A DNA stretch of 64,000 bases from Flavisphingomonas formosensis (GCF_009755815.1 NZ_WRPK01000001.1:1178001-1242000); one strand, 5' to 3'. Positions 9,051 to 18,576 are shown, numbered from the stretch's first letter. Notes: generated from the letters alone by a model not told the origin. Program-made: numbers and translations.

Positions 9051-10127
9051 GTGTCCGATATGATCGTGCCCGTCATTCTTTCCGGCGGATCAGGCACGCG
9101 CCTGTGGCCGCTCTCCCGGACACAGCGCCCCAAGCAGTTGCTGAGCCTCACGCACGCCGAGACGATGCTGCAGCTCACCATCCGCCGAGTGGACGATCCC
9201 GCGCGCTTTTCAGCGCCCATCGTGGTGGCCAACGCGGTTCATGCCGACATGATAGAGGAGCAGCTGGGCCTGATCGGGGTCGACCGCTTCTCCCTCATCC
9301 TCGAGCCGCTGGCCCGCAATACCGCACCGGCCATCGCGCTTGCCGCGCTGGCGGCCAAGCCCGATGATGTGCTGCTCGTCATGCCGAGCGATCATGTGAT
9401 CAACGACGTCGCTGCGTTCCGGCTGGCGATCGAGGCGGCGACGCCGCTAGTGCGCGAGGGCTGGCTAGCCACCTTCGGCATTTCGCCGGACCTGCCCGAG
9501 ACGGGCTATGGCTATATCCAGCTCGGGGCAAAGCTGGCGGCGGGCGTGCATCGCGCGCAGCGCTTCGTCGAGAAACCGGATCTTGCGACGGCGGAATCCT
9601 ATCTCGCCTCGGGCGAATATGTGTGGAACGGCGGCATTTTCCTGTTCCGTGCCGATGCCTATCTGGCCGCGCTGGAGCAGCATTCGCCGGCAATGATCGA
9701 GGCTGCGCGAGCCGCCATGGCGTCTGCTCGCCAGGACGGCGCACGTGTCTATCCGGACAAGGCGGCCTTCGGCGCCTCGCCGTCGGATTCGATCGACTAT
9801 GCCGTCATGGAAAAGAGCGACCGGGTGATCGTGACGCCGGTGGCGATGGGCTGGTCCGACGTCGGCAGCTGGGATGCGCTGCACGCTCTGGCCGAGAAGG
9901 ACGGGCGTGGCAATCACGGCCATGGCGAAGTGCTGGCGATCGACACGACCAATTGCCTGATCCGTACCGAAGGGCCGCTGGTGGCCGCGGTGGGCGTGCA
10001 GGACCTGATCGTGATCGCGACCGGCGACGCCGTCCTGATCCTTCCGCGCGGCTCCAGCCAGGAGGTCAAGCGCGCGGTCGAGGCGTTGAAGCAGCAGGGG
10101 CATATCTCGCTCGACCGGCCCTGCTGA
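9051..10127 (+). CDS. manC: Mannose-1-phosphate guanylyltransferase, short form
   Basis: The enzyme makes GDP-mannose from GTP and mannose-1-phosphate. The pyrophosphorylase signature LSGGSGTRLWPLSR is followed by P-K-Q-L-L-S-L, E-P-L-A-R-N-T-A-P-A-I, M-P-S-D-H-V-I and F-V-E-K-P-D, with W-S-D-V-G-S-W near residue 265. At 358 aa it lacks the C-terminal phosphomannose isomerase cupin present in the long bifunctional form (about 470 aa). The start is taken as GTG 9051, six bases after GGAGC; a TTG at 9039 is also in frame. GDP-mannose is the likely substrate of the AlgD-type dehydrogenase nearby. Confidence 0.9.
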   Translation: MSDMIVPVILSGGSGTRLWPLSRTQRPKQLLSLTHAETMLQLTIRRVDDPARFSAPIVVANAVHADMIEEQLGLIGVDRFSLILEPLARNTAPAIALAALAAKPDDVLLVMPSDHVINDVAAFRLAIEAATPLVREGWLATFGISPDLPETGYGYIQLGAKLAAGVHRAQRFVEKPDLATAESYLASGEYVWNGGIFLFRADAYLAALEQHSPAMIEAARAAMASARQDGARVYPDKAAFGASPSDSIDYAVMEKSDRVIVTPVAMGWSDVGSWDALHALAEKDGRGNHGHGEVLAIDTTNCLIRTEGPLVAAVGVQDLIVIATGDAVLILPRGSSQEVKRAVEALKQQGHISLDRPC

Positions 10128-10164
10128 GGCGCTGTCTGCGCCTCCGACGCGGGCGGAGCATCGT

Positions 10165-10190
10165 GCGGAAAATGGGAACCGGTTTTCCGC
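10165..10190. repeat. Inverted repeat of the common alphaproteobacterial GGAAAACCGGTTCCC type
   Basis: GCGGAAAA at 10165-10172 is mirrored by TTTTCCGC at 10183-10190, with GGGAACCGG between. This palindromic repeat is familiar from many intergenic regions of alphaproteobacteria. It lies between the convergent manC and M48 protease genes and may help end both transcripts. Confidence 0.5.
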
Positions 10191-10228
10191 GCAAAGGATG
10201 CGACCACAAGGCTTGGAGGCAAGCTGCT

Positions 10229-11287
10229 CTATGCCGCGGGTTTCAGGCGATTGGTGAAGAATGGCAGCTCCGGGATCAGCGGCTGACCCTGGGCCCGTTT
10301 GCGGTCTATCTCGTGGATCGCTGTCTCCGTCAGCGCGACGCGCTTGGGCCAGCTCGGATGGCTGCCTCCGCCGCTGCCGCCATAATTGCGCGAACGTTCC
10401 CAGAAAAGCGGCGCCTGGCGATAATCATAACCTGCCCGCGCCATCAGATAGACGCCGACATAATCCGCTTCCGCTTCGGACTGGCGCACGCTGACGACCT
10501 TGTCGTCGATCCGGCCGCCATGGCCCGAGGGATCGCGGTCATGTTGGACGTTGTGGCTCATCTCATGGCCGAGCACCACGGCGAGCTCGTCGTCGCTGCG
10601 CGTATAGCCGACCACGGCGGTGGTGATGGTGGCGGTCAGCCCGTCCGCATAGGAATTCATTTCCCGCGACAGCGAAAGATCCGCGCGGGACCGGCAGCCG
10701 GAGACCGAGCCGAGCGTCACGCTCAGCGGCTGGCCGTGGCGCAGGATGGAGAGTGTGGCGGCTCCCCGGCCGAGCTCGCGTTCGATCAGATTGGTAAGCC
10801 CGGAGATGGCGGTGACGCTGCCGCGCCGACCCGAGGTGACGCCGTCCAGCGGCAGAGCGATGCCATTAATCGCTTTCACCACATCGTCCGGCTGGAGCCC
10901 GGCCGTATCGGCGGGGCTGCCAGGCACCACCACCATCACCGATGGTCCGTCGTCGAGATGGAAGAAGCGGGCGGCCGCATCGCGGATATTGGCGCTGAAC
11001 TGGGATTTTTCCTGCATGACGAGGCCGCTTTGCGGCAGATGCGTGTCGCATAGCGCATCGTTGGCGGTCGCCAGGCGGAAGTTGATCTCGGCCAGGTGGC
11101 TTTGCTGAAGTCGGAGCGCGGCGAAATTGCGGTCGAGCTCCGAAGCCGAATCGTCGCTCGTGTCGGTATCGGCGCGAACCGCCGCGGTCGGCGCGATGTC
11201 GGCAGCGAGCAGCCCGGCGAGGGCCATGTGAAAGGCGATGAAAAGGTGGAACGGAAGCAAGGGGTGCGCGCGAGTCTTTCTGGGCAT
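10229..11287 (-). CDS. Exported M48-family metalloprotease with PDZ domain
   Basis: This 352-aa protein has a basic start and a hydrophobic segment (about residues 9-30) that looks like a signal peptide or anchor. A PDZ-like domain covers about 112-190 (P-G-S-P-A-D-T-A-G-L-Q-P-D-D-V). The zinc motif H-E-M-S-H is at 241-245, with the third ligand probably Glu in the S-E-A-E-A-D stretch near 271. It is therefore a periplasmic zinc protease, perhaps for envelope quality control; the substrate is unknown. The start at 11287 has no good ribosome-binding site, and an in-frame ATG at 11227 would shorten the signal sequence. The neighbours are EPS genes. Confidence 0.8.
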   Translation of the reverse strand: MPRKTRAHPLLPFHLFIAFHMALAGLLAADIAPTAAVRADTDTSDDSASELDRNFAALRLQQSHLAEINFRLATANDALCDTHLPQSGLVMQEKSQFSANIRDAAARFFHLDDGPSVMVVVPGSPADTAGLQPDDVVKAINGIALPLDGVTSGRRGSVTAISGLTNLIERELGRGAATLSILRHGQPLSVTLGSVSGCRSRADLSLSREMNSYADGLTATITTAVVGYTRSDDELAVVLGHEMSHNVQHDRDPSGHGGRIDDKVVSVRQSEAEADYVGVYLMARAGYDYRQAPLFWERSRNYGGSGGGSHPSWPKRVALTETAIHEIDRKRAQGQPLIPELPFFTNRLKPAA

Positions 11288-11335
11288 GGAAATCAGGCGA
11301 GTTGCACCTTGTCCGCGGCGGGACCGTAGAAAGGA

Positions 11336-11368
11336 AAACGGCGAGGTAGCTATGCTACCTCGCCGTTT
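11336..11368 (-). terminator. Intrinsic terminator (possibly bidirectional)
   Basis: A perfect 15-bp stem (11336-11350 with 11354-11368) closes a three-base loop, TAT. Read on the minus strand it is followed by TTCCTTTCT, so it should end the transcript of the small gene at 11405-11701. On the plus strand the tail is CTTAACTTA. Confidence 0.8.
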
Positions 11369-11404
11369 CTTAACTTAGCCTCGCGGCCACAACTGAATTT
11401 GAGT

Positions 11405-11701
11405 TCAGTTGTTGCAGCTGCCGCCAGGGCTTTCGCAATGGTCGTGGTGCTTGTCGGTCAGCGCCCAGATGAGCAGACCGGTAGCGCCAAGAGCCGCAGC
11501 GCCAGCAACATATTTGCCGCTGTCGTCAAACATGCGGCTGACCTTCTTCGACTTGGTCGACGTGACGCGAGCGTCAGACGCCAAGAGCGAAGTCGAGCCC
11601 CAGACCGCAGTGTTAGGACGAACCGCCGTGGCCGCCTGGGCGGAGGCCGCCGAGAGGACCGTGGCGAGCGCCACCACCGAGAGAGTTCCGAGCTTCTTCA
11701 T
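11405..11701 (-). CDS. Small membrane/exported protein, unknown function
   Basis: A 98-aa protein with an N-terminal signal-like segment (M-K-K-L-G-T-L-S then a hydrophobic run to A-S-A-Q-A-A). A second hydrophobic helix near residues 63-82 (Y-V-A-G-A-A-A-L-G-A-T-G-L-L-I-W-A) is followed by a His/Asp/Cys-rich tail, H-H-D-H-C-E-S-P-G-G-S-C. The tail might bind metal. GGAGG five bases before ATG 11701 fixes the start; a longer in-frame start at 11749 is unlikely. It has its own terminator. I do not recognise the family. Confidence 0.75.
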   Translation of the reverse strand: MKKLGTLSVVALATVLSAASAQAATAVRPNTAVWGSTSLLASDARVTSTKSKKVSRMFDDSGKYVAGAAALGATGLLIWALTDKHHDHCESPGGSCNN

Positions 11702-12090
11702 AAGTCCTCCACTACATGTACACGCGTTGGACACATGCTGCATTGCCACAAAGAGGGGGTGCCGTCAACCATGACAAGAGGCGTTCGGATGAATTCGCGT
11801 CAGTAAAACGGGCCGCTGCTTCCAACCCGACGCGACTTGCCAGGCATGTCGTGGCGACGGCGAATCGCATTCGAGACGATCTACAGTCGCTGCAAGTAAA
11901 ACCGAGCCTTATCCGATGAATTGATTCGCTCCGATGCCGGCGAATCATAGACGCGGTGGCGGGTGTGGTATTTTCGCCTCACCGCCTATGATTCGACGCG
12001 GGTCTATTGGACGAGCGAGAAATAGCTGCGCCCGGTCGTATCGACCGGGCGTGAAAAAAGCAGGACGACGGATTTGGGGCTCGCGGCGCG
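11702..12090. other. 389-bp intergenic region with competing hairpins
   Basis: No convincing gene is seen. TGATTCG at 11922-11928 can pair with CGAATCA at 11941-11947. The longer segment CGAATCATAG (11941-11950) can instead pair with CTATGATTCG (11986-11995), extended by GCGGTG/CACCGC. The middle arm is shared, so the two hairpins exclude each other. A separate perfect 10-bp hairpin with loop TAT lies at 12029-12051. It lies downstream of the sugar transferase but has no T-run on that strand. The promoter of the small gene at 11701 must lie at the left end of the region. Confidence 0.5.
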
Positions 12091-13494
12091 TCAGAAGGCG
12101 TTGCGGTGCACGATCACCCGGAAAGTCGACAGGATGATCGAGATGTCGCGCCAGATCGTCCAGCCAGACAGATATTCGAGGTCCGCCTGCAGCCGGTTGG
12201 AGAGATCCTCGCGGCACAGCGTCGCCCCGCGAAAGCCGCGGATCTGGGCGAGGCCGGTCATGCCGGGCTTCACCGCGTGCCGATCCCAGTAGCGGGTGTC
12301 GATCTCCCAGAAGAGCGCATCGTCCGCCGTAGAGGCGAGGGCGTGGGGGCGAGGCCCCGCGACGCTCATGTCGCCCACCAGCACGTTCAGCAACTGCGGC
12401 AGCTCGTCGAGGCTCGTGCGACGGATGAAGCGGCCGACGCGGGTGATGCGATCGTCGTCCCGGCCTGTGGAACGGCGGCCTTCGCCGTCCAGCGTCTCCG
12501 TCCGCATGCTGCGGAATTTGTACATGGAGAACATCCGGTTGCCGCGACCGATCCGCTTCTGCTTGAAGAAAACGGGTCCGCTGCTGTCCAACTTCACCGC
12601 GATACCCACCACCGCCATCACCGGCACCACGACAGGCGCCAGCACGGCGAGGATGGAAAGATCGAGCAGGCGCTTCAGCGCCCGGTCGCGCAGGCCCAGC
12701 GGTCCCACCGCGACGACCAGCGTGCTCTGCCGCACGAAGCGGCCGGTGCCGAGCGAACCGATATCGTCGAGCTCGGGCGCCAATATCTCGGCGGAGACGT
12801 CCGCGCCCTTCAGCGCCATCGCCCAGGCGCGGCGGCGCTCCGGCGGACAGGCGACGACCACGCGATCGACGTTACGCAGGAAATGGCCCAGCCGGTCGAG
12901 CATCCAGGGATCGTTGACCGAAGGCTTGATGCCCGCCTGTTCGGCATGGAGAATGAAGGCATCCTCCGGACCATCTATATCCACCCCGTCGCAGATGATG
13001 ATCTCGCTCAGCGGGCTCTGACCTAGCCAGCGGGGGATCAGCTTGCCCAGCACGGTGCGGCCCGCGACGATGAACAGCGCGCTCGTGCCGATGCCGACGC
13101 TGAAGGCGAGGCGGGAGAAGTCCGCGCCGGCTTTCAGATAGAAGGCCATTCCGAGGACCACGCCGATCGTGAACATGAGGCCCAGCGCCGCACGGTAGAT
13201 GCCGAGGCGGGAATTGGTGAGCACGTCGATCGTATAGGCTCGACTGTTCAGCGCGGTGCCCAGATAAACCGGCAGCACGACCACGAGCATATTGTAGCCC
13301 TGCTGGTCGAGCACATCGTTGAAGCGAACCTGATTGCCGAAAAGAAAGCCAAGGACGAGCGACATCGTATCACAGATCAGGAGCGCGAAGTACAGCCGGA
13401 GCCGCAGCATCTCCTTGGATCGAGGCGTAGAAACGACACTTCGCGCGTCGAAGTCGGTCTGAGCCTGTCGGACATATCCATAGTGGATATTCAC
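12091..13494 (-). CDS. Polyprenyl-phosphate sugar-1-phosphate transferase (EPS priming enzyme)
   Basis: This 467-aa membrane enzyme transfers the first sugar-1-phosphate onto undecaprenyl phosphate to start a polysaccharide repeat. The N-terminal half has several hydrophobic helices (about residues 30-150) and a CoA-binding-like linker. The C-terminal third is the bacterial sugar transferase domain, with K-R-L-L-D-L-S, FFKQKRIGRGNRMFSMYKFR, S-L-D-E-L-P-Q-L-L-N-V, S-V-A-G-P-R-P and V-K-P-G-M-T-G-L. The family includes WbaP, GumD and sphingan SpsB/GelB; glucose is likely but not shown. The start is GTG 13494 with GAGGTG upstream. Confidence 0.9.
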   Translation of the reverse strand: MNIHYGYVRQAQTDFDARSVVSTPRSKEMLRLRLYFALLICDTMSLVLGFLFGNQVRFNDVLDQQGYNMLVVVLPVYLGTALNSRAYTIDVLTNSRLGIYRAALGLMFTIGVVLGMAFYLKAGADFSRLAFSVGIGTSALFIVAGRTVLGKLIPRWLGQSPLSEIIICDGVDIDGPEDAFILHAEQAGIKPSVNDPWMLDRLGHFLRNVDRVVVACPPERRRAWAMALKGADVSAEILAPELDDIGSLGTGRFVRQSTLVVAVGPLGLRDRALKRLLDLSILAVLAPVVVPVMAVVGIAVKLDSSGPVFFKQKRIGRGNRMFSMYKFRSMRTETLDGEGRRSTGRDDDRITRVGRFIRRTSLDELPQLLNVLVGDMSVAGPRPHALASTADDALFWEIDTRYWDRHAVKPGMTGLAQIRGFRGATLCREDLSNRLQADLEYLSGWTIWRDISIILSTFRVIVHRNAF

Positions 13495-13547
13495 GCAATC
13501 ACCTCATCTGACATCGAAGGACCGGCTAATGACGCACCGCGTACGCT

Positions 13548-13577
13548 ATTACAATATCACCCGAGCCGTTTACGCAA
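13548..13577 (-). promoter_or_regulatory. Possible sigma70-type promoter of the sugar transferase
   Basis: On the minus strand TTGCGT (13577-13572) and TGTAAT (13553-13548) are separated by 18 bases, about 55 bases upstream of the GTG. The rest of the 409-bp divergent gap (13495-13903) is relatively A/T-rich near 13540-13720. It has no gene I can support and must also hold the promoter of the phosphatase at 13904. Confidence 0.35.
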
Positions 13578-13903
13578 GAAATATTTTGCACTGCACAAAT
13601 CTTGGCGCTACCCTCGGCTCACCGTCGGCAACCAGTACGGGATAGCGATGTGATCGACCCCTCGTTGTGATGCAGCGCACAGAAATTACAAAAAGTCGGG
13701 TGCAAGAAATGAATTGCGGCGAGTCGTTTAGGATCGGCGACAAGCGCGATGCGCCTTGGCTGTTTCTGCGAGCGAGAACAGCCAATTTGCAAGGGCTTGG
13801 CACTTCCGAACCGGCGGTGGCGGCTTTCGAGTCGCAGCGGTCGGACGTCAAGCCAGGGCAGAGCGGAAAAGCGGCGAACTGTGTTGCGTAAGAGGGTGAA
13901 CCG

Positions 13904-14755
13904 GTGCTGAAATATCTGAAGCGGCGATGGGCAGCGTCGAGGGCGATGCCCTCCATACCGGAAGGTATGCGGGTTTATGCGATCGGCGATGTGCACGGCC
14001 GGCTGGATTTGCTCGAAGTTCTGATCGAGGCACTACGCGAAGATAATGAAGGGCGTGGCCCAGCGGACACACAGATCATCTTTCTCGGAGATCTGGTCGA
14101 CCGCGGCCCCAATTCGGCGCAGGTGATCGAGTATCTTCTATCGGATGCGATCAACTTTGCATCGGTGCGCTATATTGCCGGCAATCACGAGGAGGCTTTT
14201 CTCGACGTGCTGGCTGGGCGCAACGAAACCGCGAACGTCGCCTGGTTCCGTTTCGGCGGTGTCGATACGCTGAAAAGCTATGGCGTCTCCTCGAATGCGA
14301 TCGCGCAACGGGGCCTGATTCTGTTCGACGAGCTGAACCACAAGGTCCCCCGCCGGCATATCGATTTCATCGAATCGTTCGAGCCGCATATCCAGCTCGG
14401 CAGCTATTTGTTCGTCCATGCGGGCATCCGCCCGGGCGTGGCGCTCGATCGTCAGGCTACCCATGATTTATTGTGGATTCGCAAGGAATTCCTAGAGGAT
14501 GACCGCGATCATGGAATGATCGTCGTGCACGGCCACAGCGTTACCGATGCAGTCGATCGGCGGACCAACCGGATCGGCATAGACACGGGTGCCTATAAGA
14601 GCGGAAGGCTGACCGCGCTGGGTCTGCAGGGCACGGATCGCTGGACGGTCTCGACCTGCCCGATGCTGACCCGAAACACCGGGCGCCTGTCCCCGGCGAT
14701 CGGCGTCGAAACGTCGGACCTGGATCTCGTGACGCTCGCCAACGACGTCGCCTGA
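13904..14755 (+). CDS. PPP-family metallophosphatase (Ser/Thr protein phosphatase type)
   Basis: This 283-aa cytoplasmic phosphoesterase has the three defining metal-binding blocks: G-D-V-H-G-R near residue 30, G-D-L-V-D-R-G near 65, and G-N-H-E near 91. A later F-V-H-A-G and V-V-H-G-H-S complete the di-metal site. The order and length match bacterial PrpA/PrpB-like and ApaH-related enzymes. The substrate could be phosphoprotein or a dinucleotide. The start is GTG 13904 preceded by GAGG. Its place beside the priming transferase suggests a regulatory role in EPS production, but that is inference. Confidence 0.85.
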   Translation: MLKYLKRRWAASRAMPSIPEGMRVYAIGDVHGRLDLLEVLIEALREDNEGRGPADTQIIFLGDLVDRGPNSAQVIEYLLSDAINFASVRYIAGNHEEAFLDVLAGRNETANVAWFRFGGVDTLKSYGVSSNAIAQRGLILFDELNHKVPRRHIDFIESFEPHIQLGSYLFVHAGIRPGVALDRQATHDLLWIRKEFLEDDRDHGMIVVHGHSVTDAVDRRTNRIGIDTGAYKSGRLTALGLQGTDRWTVSTCPMLTRNTGRLSPAIGVETSDLDLVTLANDVA

Positions 14756-14766
14756 GACCGCATATG

Positions 14767-14800
14767 ACGCATTTCGTTACTACATGGTAACGAGATGCGT
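14767..14800. terminator. Hairpin between convergent genes
   Basis: A 14-bp stem with one G-T pair (14767-14780 with 14787-14800) and a six-base loop lies between the stops of the phosphatase and the convergent tsaC-like gene. Only two T follow on the plus strand, so termination efficiency is uncertain. Confidence 0.5.
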
Positions 14801-14811
14801 TTCGGGGGACG

Positions 14812-15768
14812 CTAATTTTGCCGCGGTGCAGCAGCGCGGCGAAGGCGGTCGTTGATCGCCTCGCCGAGGCCATGCTGCGGCACCGGGGCTACCGCAATTG
14901 CTGCAGCATCGGACGCGTCCGCTGCATGCAGCAGTTCAAACAGCTGCGCTGCGGCTTCCACCAGATCGCCGGCCACGGACAGCGTGGCATCGCCCGCTAC
15001 GGCGCCGAATCCGATCATCCATTCGCCCGGCTTCGCAGCGGCCGCATCCAGCCGAAGCGGCTTGGACGGCGCATAATGGCTGGCAAGCTGCCCTGGCGCC
15101 TCGATCCGGCCGGCCGTCGCTGCGGTCAGCGGCAGCCCGGCTGCCTCGGTGAGCCGGGTGAGGTCGACCGGGCCCGGCCGAAGCAGGCGCAGACGATCAT
15201 GCTCGACCGCGACGATCGTCGATTCCAGCCCGTGGGCGGTGGCACCTGCATCGAGAATCAACGGAATGCGGCCGCCGAGCGTGCGCGCGACATGGCCGGC
15301 ACGGCTGGGACTGATCGTGCCGCTGGCATTGGCGGATGGCGCCGCGAGGGGGCGGCCGCTCTTTGCCAGCACCGCCCGCATGACGGGGTGCGAAGGCATG
15401 CGTAGCGCGACCGTCGGCAACCCGGCGGTGACGATCCCGGCGATCCCCGCTTCCGGCCGAAGCGGCAGGACGAGGGTGAGGGGACCGGGCCAGAAGCGGG
15501 CGGCGAGCCGGCGGGCGCTTTCGTCGAACCGCGCAATCGCCTCAGCCGCCGCAAGGTCGGGCACATGGACGATCAGCGGATTGAAGGAGGGGCGGCCCTT
15601 GGCGGCATAGATGCGCGCGACGGCTTCGCCCATCGTCGCATCCGCGGCGAGGCCGTAGACGGTCTCGGTGGGGATGGCGACGGGCTGGCCGGCGGCGATC
15701 CATTCGGCCGCGCGTGCGATGCCGTGCGCGTCGGCCGGCAGGGTCTCGGTGTCGAACGGATCGGGCAT
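14812..15768 (-). CDS. L-threonylcarbamoyladenylate synthase (Sua5/YwlC type)
   Basis: The enzyme makes threonylcarbamoyl-AMP from threonine, bicarbonate and ATP for the t6A modification at position 37 of ANN-decoding tRNAs. The YrdC domain occupies about residues 15-200, with P-T-E-T-V-Y-G-L-A-A-D-A, K-G-R-P-x-x-N-P-L-I-V-H, P-G-P-L-T-L-V-L and A-P-S-A-N-A-S-G. A C-terminal Sua5 domain follows after the S-H-Y-A-P linker. At 318 aa it is the long Sua5 form, not the short TsaC. ATG 15768 is preferred over the in-frame TTG at 15792. Confidence 0.92.
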   Translation of the reverse strand: MPDPFDTETLPADAHGIARAAEWIAAGQPVAIPTETVYGLAADATMGEAVARIYAAKGRPSFNPLIVHVPDLAAAEAIARFDESARRLAARFWPGPLTLVLPLRPEAGIAGIVTAGLPTVALRMPSHPVMRAVLAKSGRPLAAPSANASGTISPSRAGHVARTLGGRIPLILDAGATAHGLESTIVAVEHDRLRLLRPGPVDLTRLTEAAGLPLTAATAGRIEAPGQLASHYAPSKPLRLDAAAAKPGEWMIGFGAVAGDATLSVAGDLVEAAAQLFELLHAADASDAAAIAVAPVPQHGLGEAINDRLRRAAAPRQN

Positions 15769-15800
15769 CGAGGCCTTGTGGCAGGCCCTCAAGCGAGCCG

Positions 15801-15841
15801 AAAGAGAAAAGCCGCCGCCGGACGCGCTTGCGGCGCGTCCG
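15801..15841 (-). terminator. Probable terminator of infC
   Basis: On the minus strand an 8-bp stem (CGGACGCG with CGCGTCCG, 15819-15841) is followed after a G/C stretch by TTTTCTCTTT (15810-15801). It lies just downstream of the infC stop. Confidence 0.45.
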
Positions 15842-15856
15842 CACGTACCACGCAGC

Positions 15857-16396
15857 TTATTTCGGCGCGAGGACCATCAGCATCTGGCGGCCTTCCATGC
15901 GTGGAAACTGCTCCACCTTGGCGGTCTCGGCCATTTCGGCCTGAACGCGCTGGAGCACCTGCATGCCGAGCTGGCCATGCGCCAGCTCACGGCCGCGGAA
16001 GCGCAGCGTGACCTTGACCTTGTCGCCCTCGTCGATGAACTCGTGAATCTTCTTCATCTTCGTATCATAATCATGATCGTCGATGTTCGGACGCATCTTG
16101 ATCTCTTTGATCTCCTGCGTCTTCTGACTCTTACGGGCGAGGTTGGCCTTTTTCTGAGCCTCGTACTTGAACTTGCCGACGTCGAGGAACTTGCAGACCG
16201 GCGGGTCTGCATTGGGAGAAACCTCGACAAGATCGAGGCCGGACTCTGCCGCCTGCTCGATCGCCTCGCGCGTATACATGACCCCCAGATTATCGCCATT
16301 CTCGTCGATCACACGCACCTTGGGCACGTTGATAAACTCGTTGAAACGAGGACCATTGAGCGGCATCGGCGGAGCCCCGAGTGGGCGCCTCATCAT
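15857..16396 (-). CDS. infC: Translation initiation factor IF-3
   Basis: IF-3 binds the 30S subunit, prevents premature 50S joining and checks the initiator tRNA and start codon. The 179-aa product has the N-terminal domain ([16 protein letters not shown]), a lysine-rich linker ([11 protein letters not shown]) and the C-terminal domain ([16 protein letters not shown]). The start is read as ATG-ATG at 16396, with no clear Shine-Dalgarno sequence, which fits the well-known unusual start control of infC. It follows thrS in the same direction, the classic thrS-infC order. Confidence 0.96.
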   Translation of the reverse strand: MMRRPLGAPPMPLNGPRFNEFINVPKVRVIDENGDNLGVMYTREAIEQAAESGLDLVEVSPNADPPVCKFLDVGKFKYEAQKKANLARKSQKTQEIKEIKMRPNIDDHDYDTKMKKIHEFIDEGDKVKVTLRFRGRELAHGQLGMQVLQRVQAEMAETAKVEQFPRMEGRQMLMVLAPK

Positions 16397-16572
16397 TGGC
16401 GGACGTATAACGCTATCTCCTATGGTTCATTCGCAGGGGCGCGATGTAATATGCATCGGCCCCATTTGGAAGATGTCTGCGCGGCAGGATGGTACGATTT
16501 GCACATCATTGTGGCCTGCCGGCCATGGTGCGGCTCTTTTGATCCTCCGCCTGCGGGGAAGATGAGGCGATG

Positions 16573-18576
16573 TCAGGCGCGTGCCAGATCCGGCGGCGTG
16601 CCTTCGCGCACGAGGCGCGCGATCGCCGCGTCGAGGGCAAGGACCTCCTGGCGCGCATCGGCACCGAGCGGGCGCAGCGCGACGGTGCCTTCCTCCGCCT
16701 CGCGCTTGCCGATCACGAGCAGGTTGGGCACCTTGGCCACGCTATGCTCGCGCACCTTGAAGTTGATCTTCTCGTTGCGCAGGTCCGCCTCGGCGCGGAT
16801 GCCGGCCGCTCTCAACTTCTCGACCACCGACAGGGCATAATCGTCCGCATCGGACACGATCGTCGCCACTACCGCCTGTACCGGCGCCAGCCAGGCCGGG
16901 AAGCGGCCGGCATGATGCTCGATCAGGATGCCGATGAATCGTTCGAACGTGCCGAGGATCGCGCGATGCAGCATCACCGGGCGGTGGCGCTGGCCGTCCT
17001 CGCCGACATAGGAGGCGTCGAGCCGCTCGGGCAGCACCGTGTCCGCCTGGATGGTGCCGACCTGCCAGGTGCGGCCGATCGCATCGGTCAGGTGGAATTC
17101 CAGCTTCGGCGCATAGAAGGCGCCTTCGCCGGGTAGCTCCTCCCAGCCATAAGCTTCGGTCGCGCGGCCCGCCGCGGCGACGGCGTCGCGCAGGGTCTGC
17201 TCGGCCTTGTCCCACATCTCCTCGGAGCCGAAGCGCTTCTCCGGCCGGAGCGCCAGCTTGATCGCGTACTGCTCGAAGCCGAGGTCGCGATAGACACTGT
17301 CGAGCAGGTCGCAGAACGCCTTGATCTCCTCGATCAGCTGGTCCTCGCGCACGAAGATATGCGCGTCGTCCTGGGTGAACTGGCGCACCCGCATGATGCC
17401 GTGCAACGCGCCGTGCGGCTCGTTGCGGTGGCAGCAGCCGAACTCGGCCATGCGGATCGGCAGGTCGCGATAGCTCTTGATACCCTGCTTGAAGATCAGG
17501 ATGTGCGCGGGGCAGTTCATCGGCTTGAGCGCCATCAGCTCGGCCTTGCCGGAGAGGATCGGCCCCTCCTCCTCGGTCGAGGGGATCTCGTCCGGCACGA
17601 CGAACATATTCTCGCGATATTTGCCCCAGTGGCCCGACTGTTCCCACTGGCGGGCATCCATGAGCTGCGGCGTCTTGACTTCCTCATAGCCCGCCGCATC
17701 CAGCCGGCGGCGCATATAGGCCTCCAGCTGGCGCCACAGGACGAAGCCCTTGGGATGCCAGAAGACGCTGCCCTGCGCCTCGCTCTGCAGGTGGAACAGG
17801 TCCATCTCCTGCCCGATCTTGCGATGGTCGCGCTTCGCCGCCTCCTCCAGGCGGAAGAGATGCGCGTCGAGCTGCTTCTTGGTGAGCCAGCCGGTGCCGT
17901 AGATGCGCGAGAGCATCGCATTCTTCTGGTCGCCGCGCCAATAGGCGCCGGACACGCGGGTCAGCTTGAACGCCTGCGGATCGAGCTTGCCGGTGGAGGC
18001 GAGATGGGGCCCGCGGCACATGTCGAGCCAGTCGTGGCCCGATCGATAGACGGTCAGCTCCTCGCCCTCGGGCAGCTCCGCCGCCCATTCCGCCTTGAAG
18101 GTCTCGCCCGCGGCTCGCCAGCGCGCGATCAGCTGCTCGCGCGGCCAGACCTCGCGAACGAGCGGCTTGTCCGCCGCGATGATGCGCCGCATCTCCGCCT
18201 CGATCGCCGGCAGGTCCTCCTCGGTGAAGGGCCGGTCCTTCGGCGCGAAGTCGTAATAGAAGCCGTCGTCGGTCGAAGGGCCGAAGGTGATCTGCGTGCC
18301 GGGGAACAGCGCCTGCACCGCCTCGGCCAGCACATGGGCATAGTCGTGCCGTACCAGCTCCAGCGCATCCGCCTCGTCGCGCGCGGTGACGAGCGCGAGC
18401 GCCGAATCACCTTCCAACGGGCGATTGAGATCGCGCAGCTCGCCATTCACGCGCGCGGCGAGCGCCGCCTTGGCGAGGCCAGGCCCGATCGCCGCCGCGA
18501 TGTCGCCGGGCGTGGTGCCGGCGGGCACTTCGCGGACGGAGCCATCGGGAAGCGTGATCGCATAAAGATCTGACAT
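16573..18576 (-). CDS. thrS: Threonine-tRNA ligase
   Basis: ThrRS charges tRNA-Thr with threonine. The 667-aa protein has an N-terminal TGS domain (1-62), an editing domain with H-D-Y-A-H-V-L-A and Y-Y-D-F near residues 77-115, a class II catalytic core (M-K-P-M-N-C-P-A-H containing the zinc Cys, F-G-C-C-H-R-N-E-P as motif 2, and motif 3 at [10 protein letters not shown]) and a C-terminal anticodon domain. The 176 bp to infC hold no gene; a regulatory leader for infC may lie there. Confidence 0.97.
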   Translation of the reverse strand: MSDLYAITLPDGSVREVPAGTTPGDIAAAIGPGLAKAALAARVNGELRDLNRPLEGDSALALVTARDEADALELVRHDYAHVLAEAVQALFPGTQITFGPSTDDGFYYDFAPKDRPFTEEDLPAIEAEMRRIIAADKPLVREVWPREQLIARWRAAGETFKAEWAAELPEGEELTVYRSGHDWLDMCRGPHLASTGKLDPQAFKLTRVSGAYWRGDQKNAMLSRIYGTGWLTKKQLDAHLFRLEEAAKRDHRKIGQEMDLFHLQSEAQGSVFWHPKGFVLWRQLEAYMRRRLDAAGYEEVKTPQLMDARQWEQSGHWGKYRENMFVVPDEIPSTEEEGPILSGKAELMALKPMNCPAHILIFKQGIKSYRDLPIRMAEFGCCHRNEPHGALHGIMRVRQFTQDDAHIFVREDQLIEEIKAFCDLLDSVYRDLGFEQYAIKLALRPEKRFGSEEMWDKAEQTLRDAVAAAGRATEAYGWEELPGEGAFYAPKLEFHLTDAIGRTWQVGTIQADTVLPERLDASYVGEDGQRHRPVMLHRAILGTFERFIGILIEHHAGRFPAWLAPVQAVVATIVSDADDYALSVVEKLRAAGIRAEADLRNEKINFKVREHSVAKVPNLLVIGKREAEEGTVALRPLGADARQEVLALDAAIARLVREGTPPDLARA

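Noticed and set aside
12029-12051. Hairpin read as terminator of the sugar transferase
   Set aside because: On the minus strand no T-run follows the stem; the run of A on the plus strand is on the wrong side.
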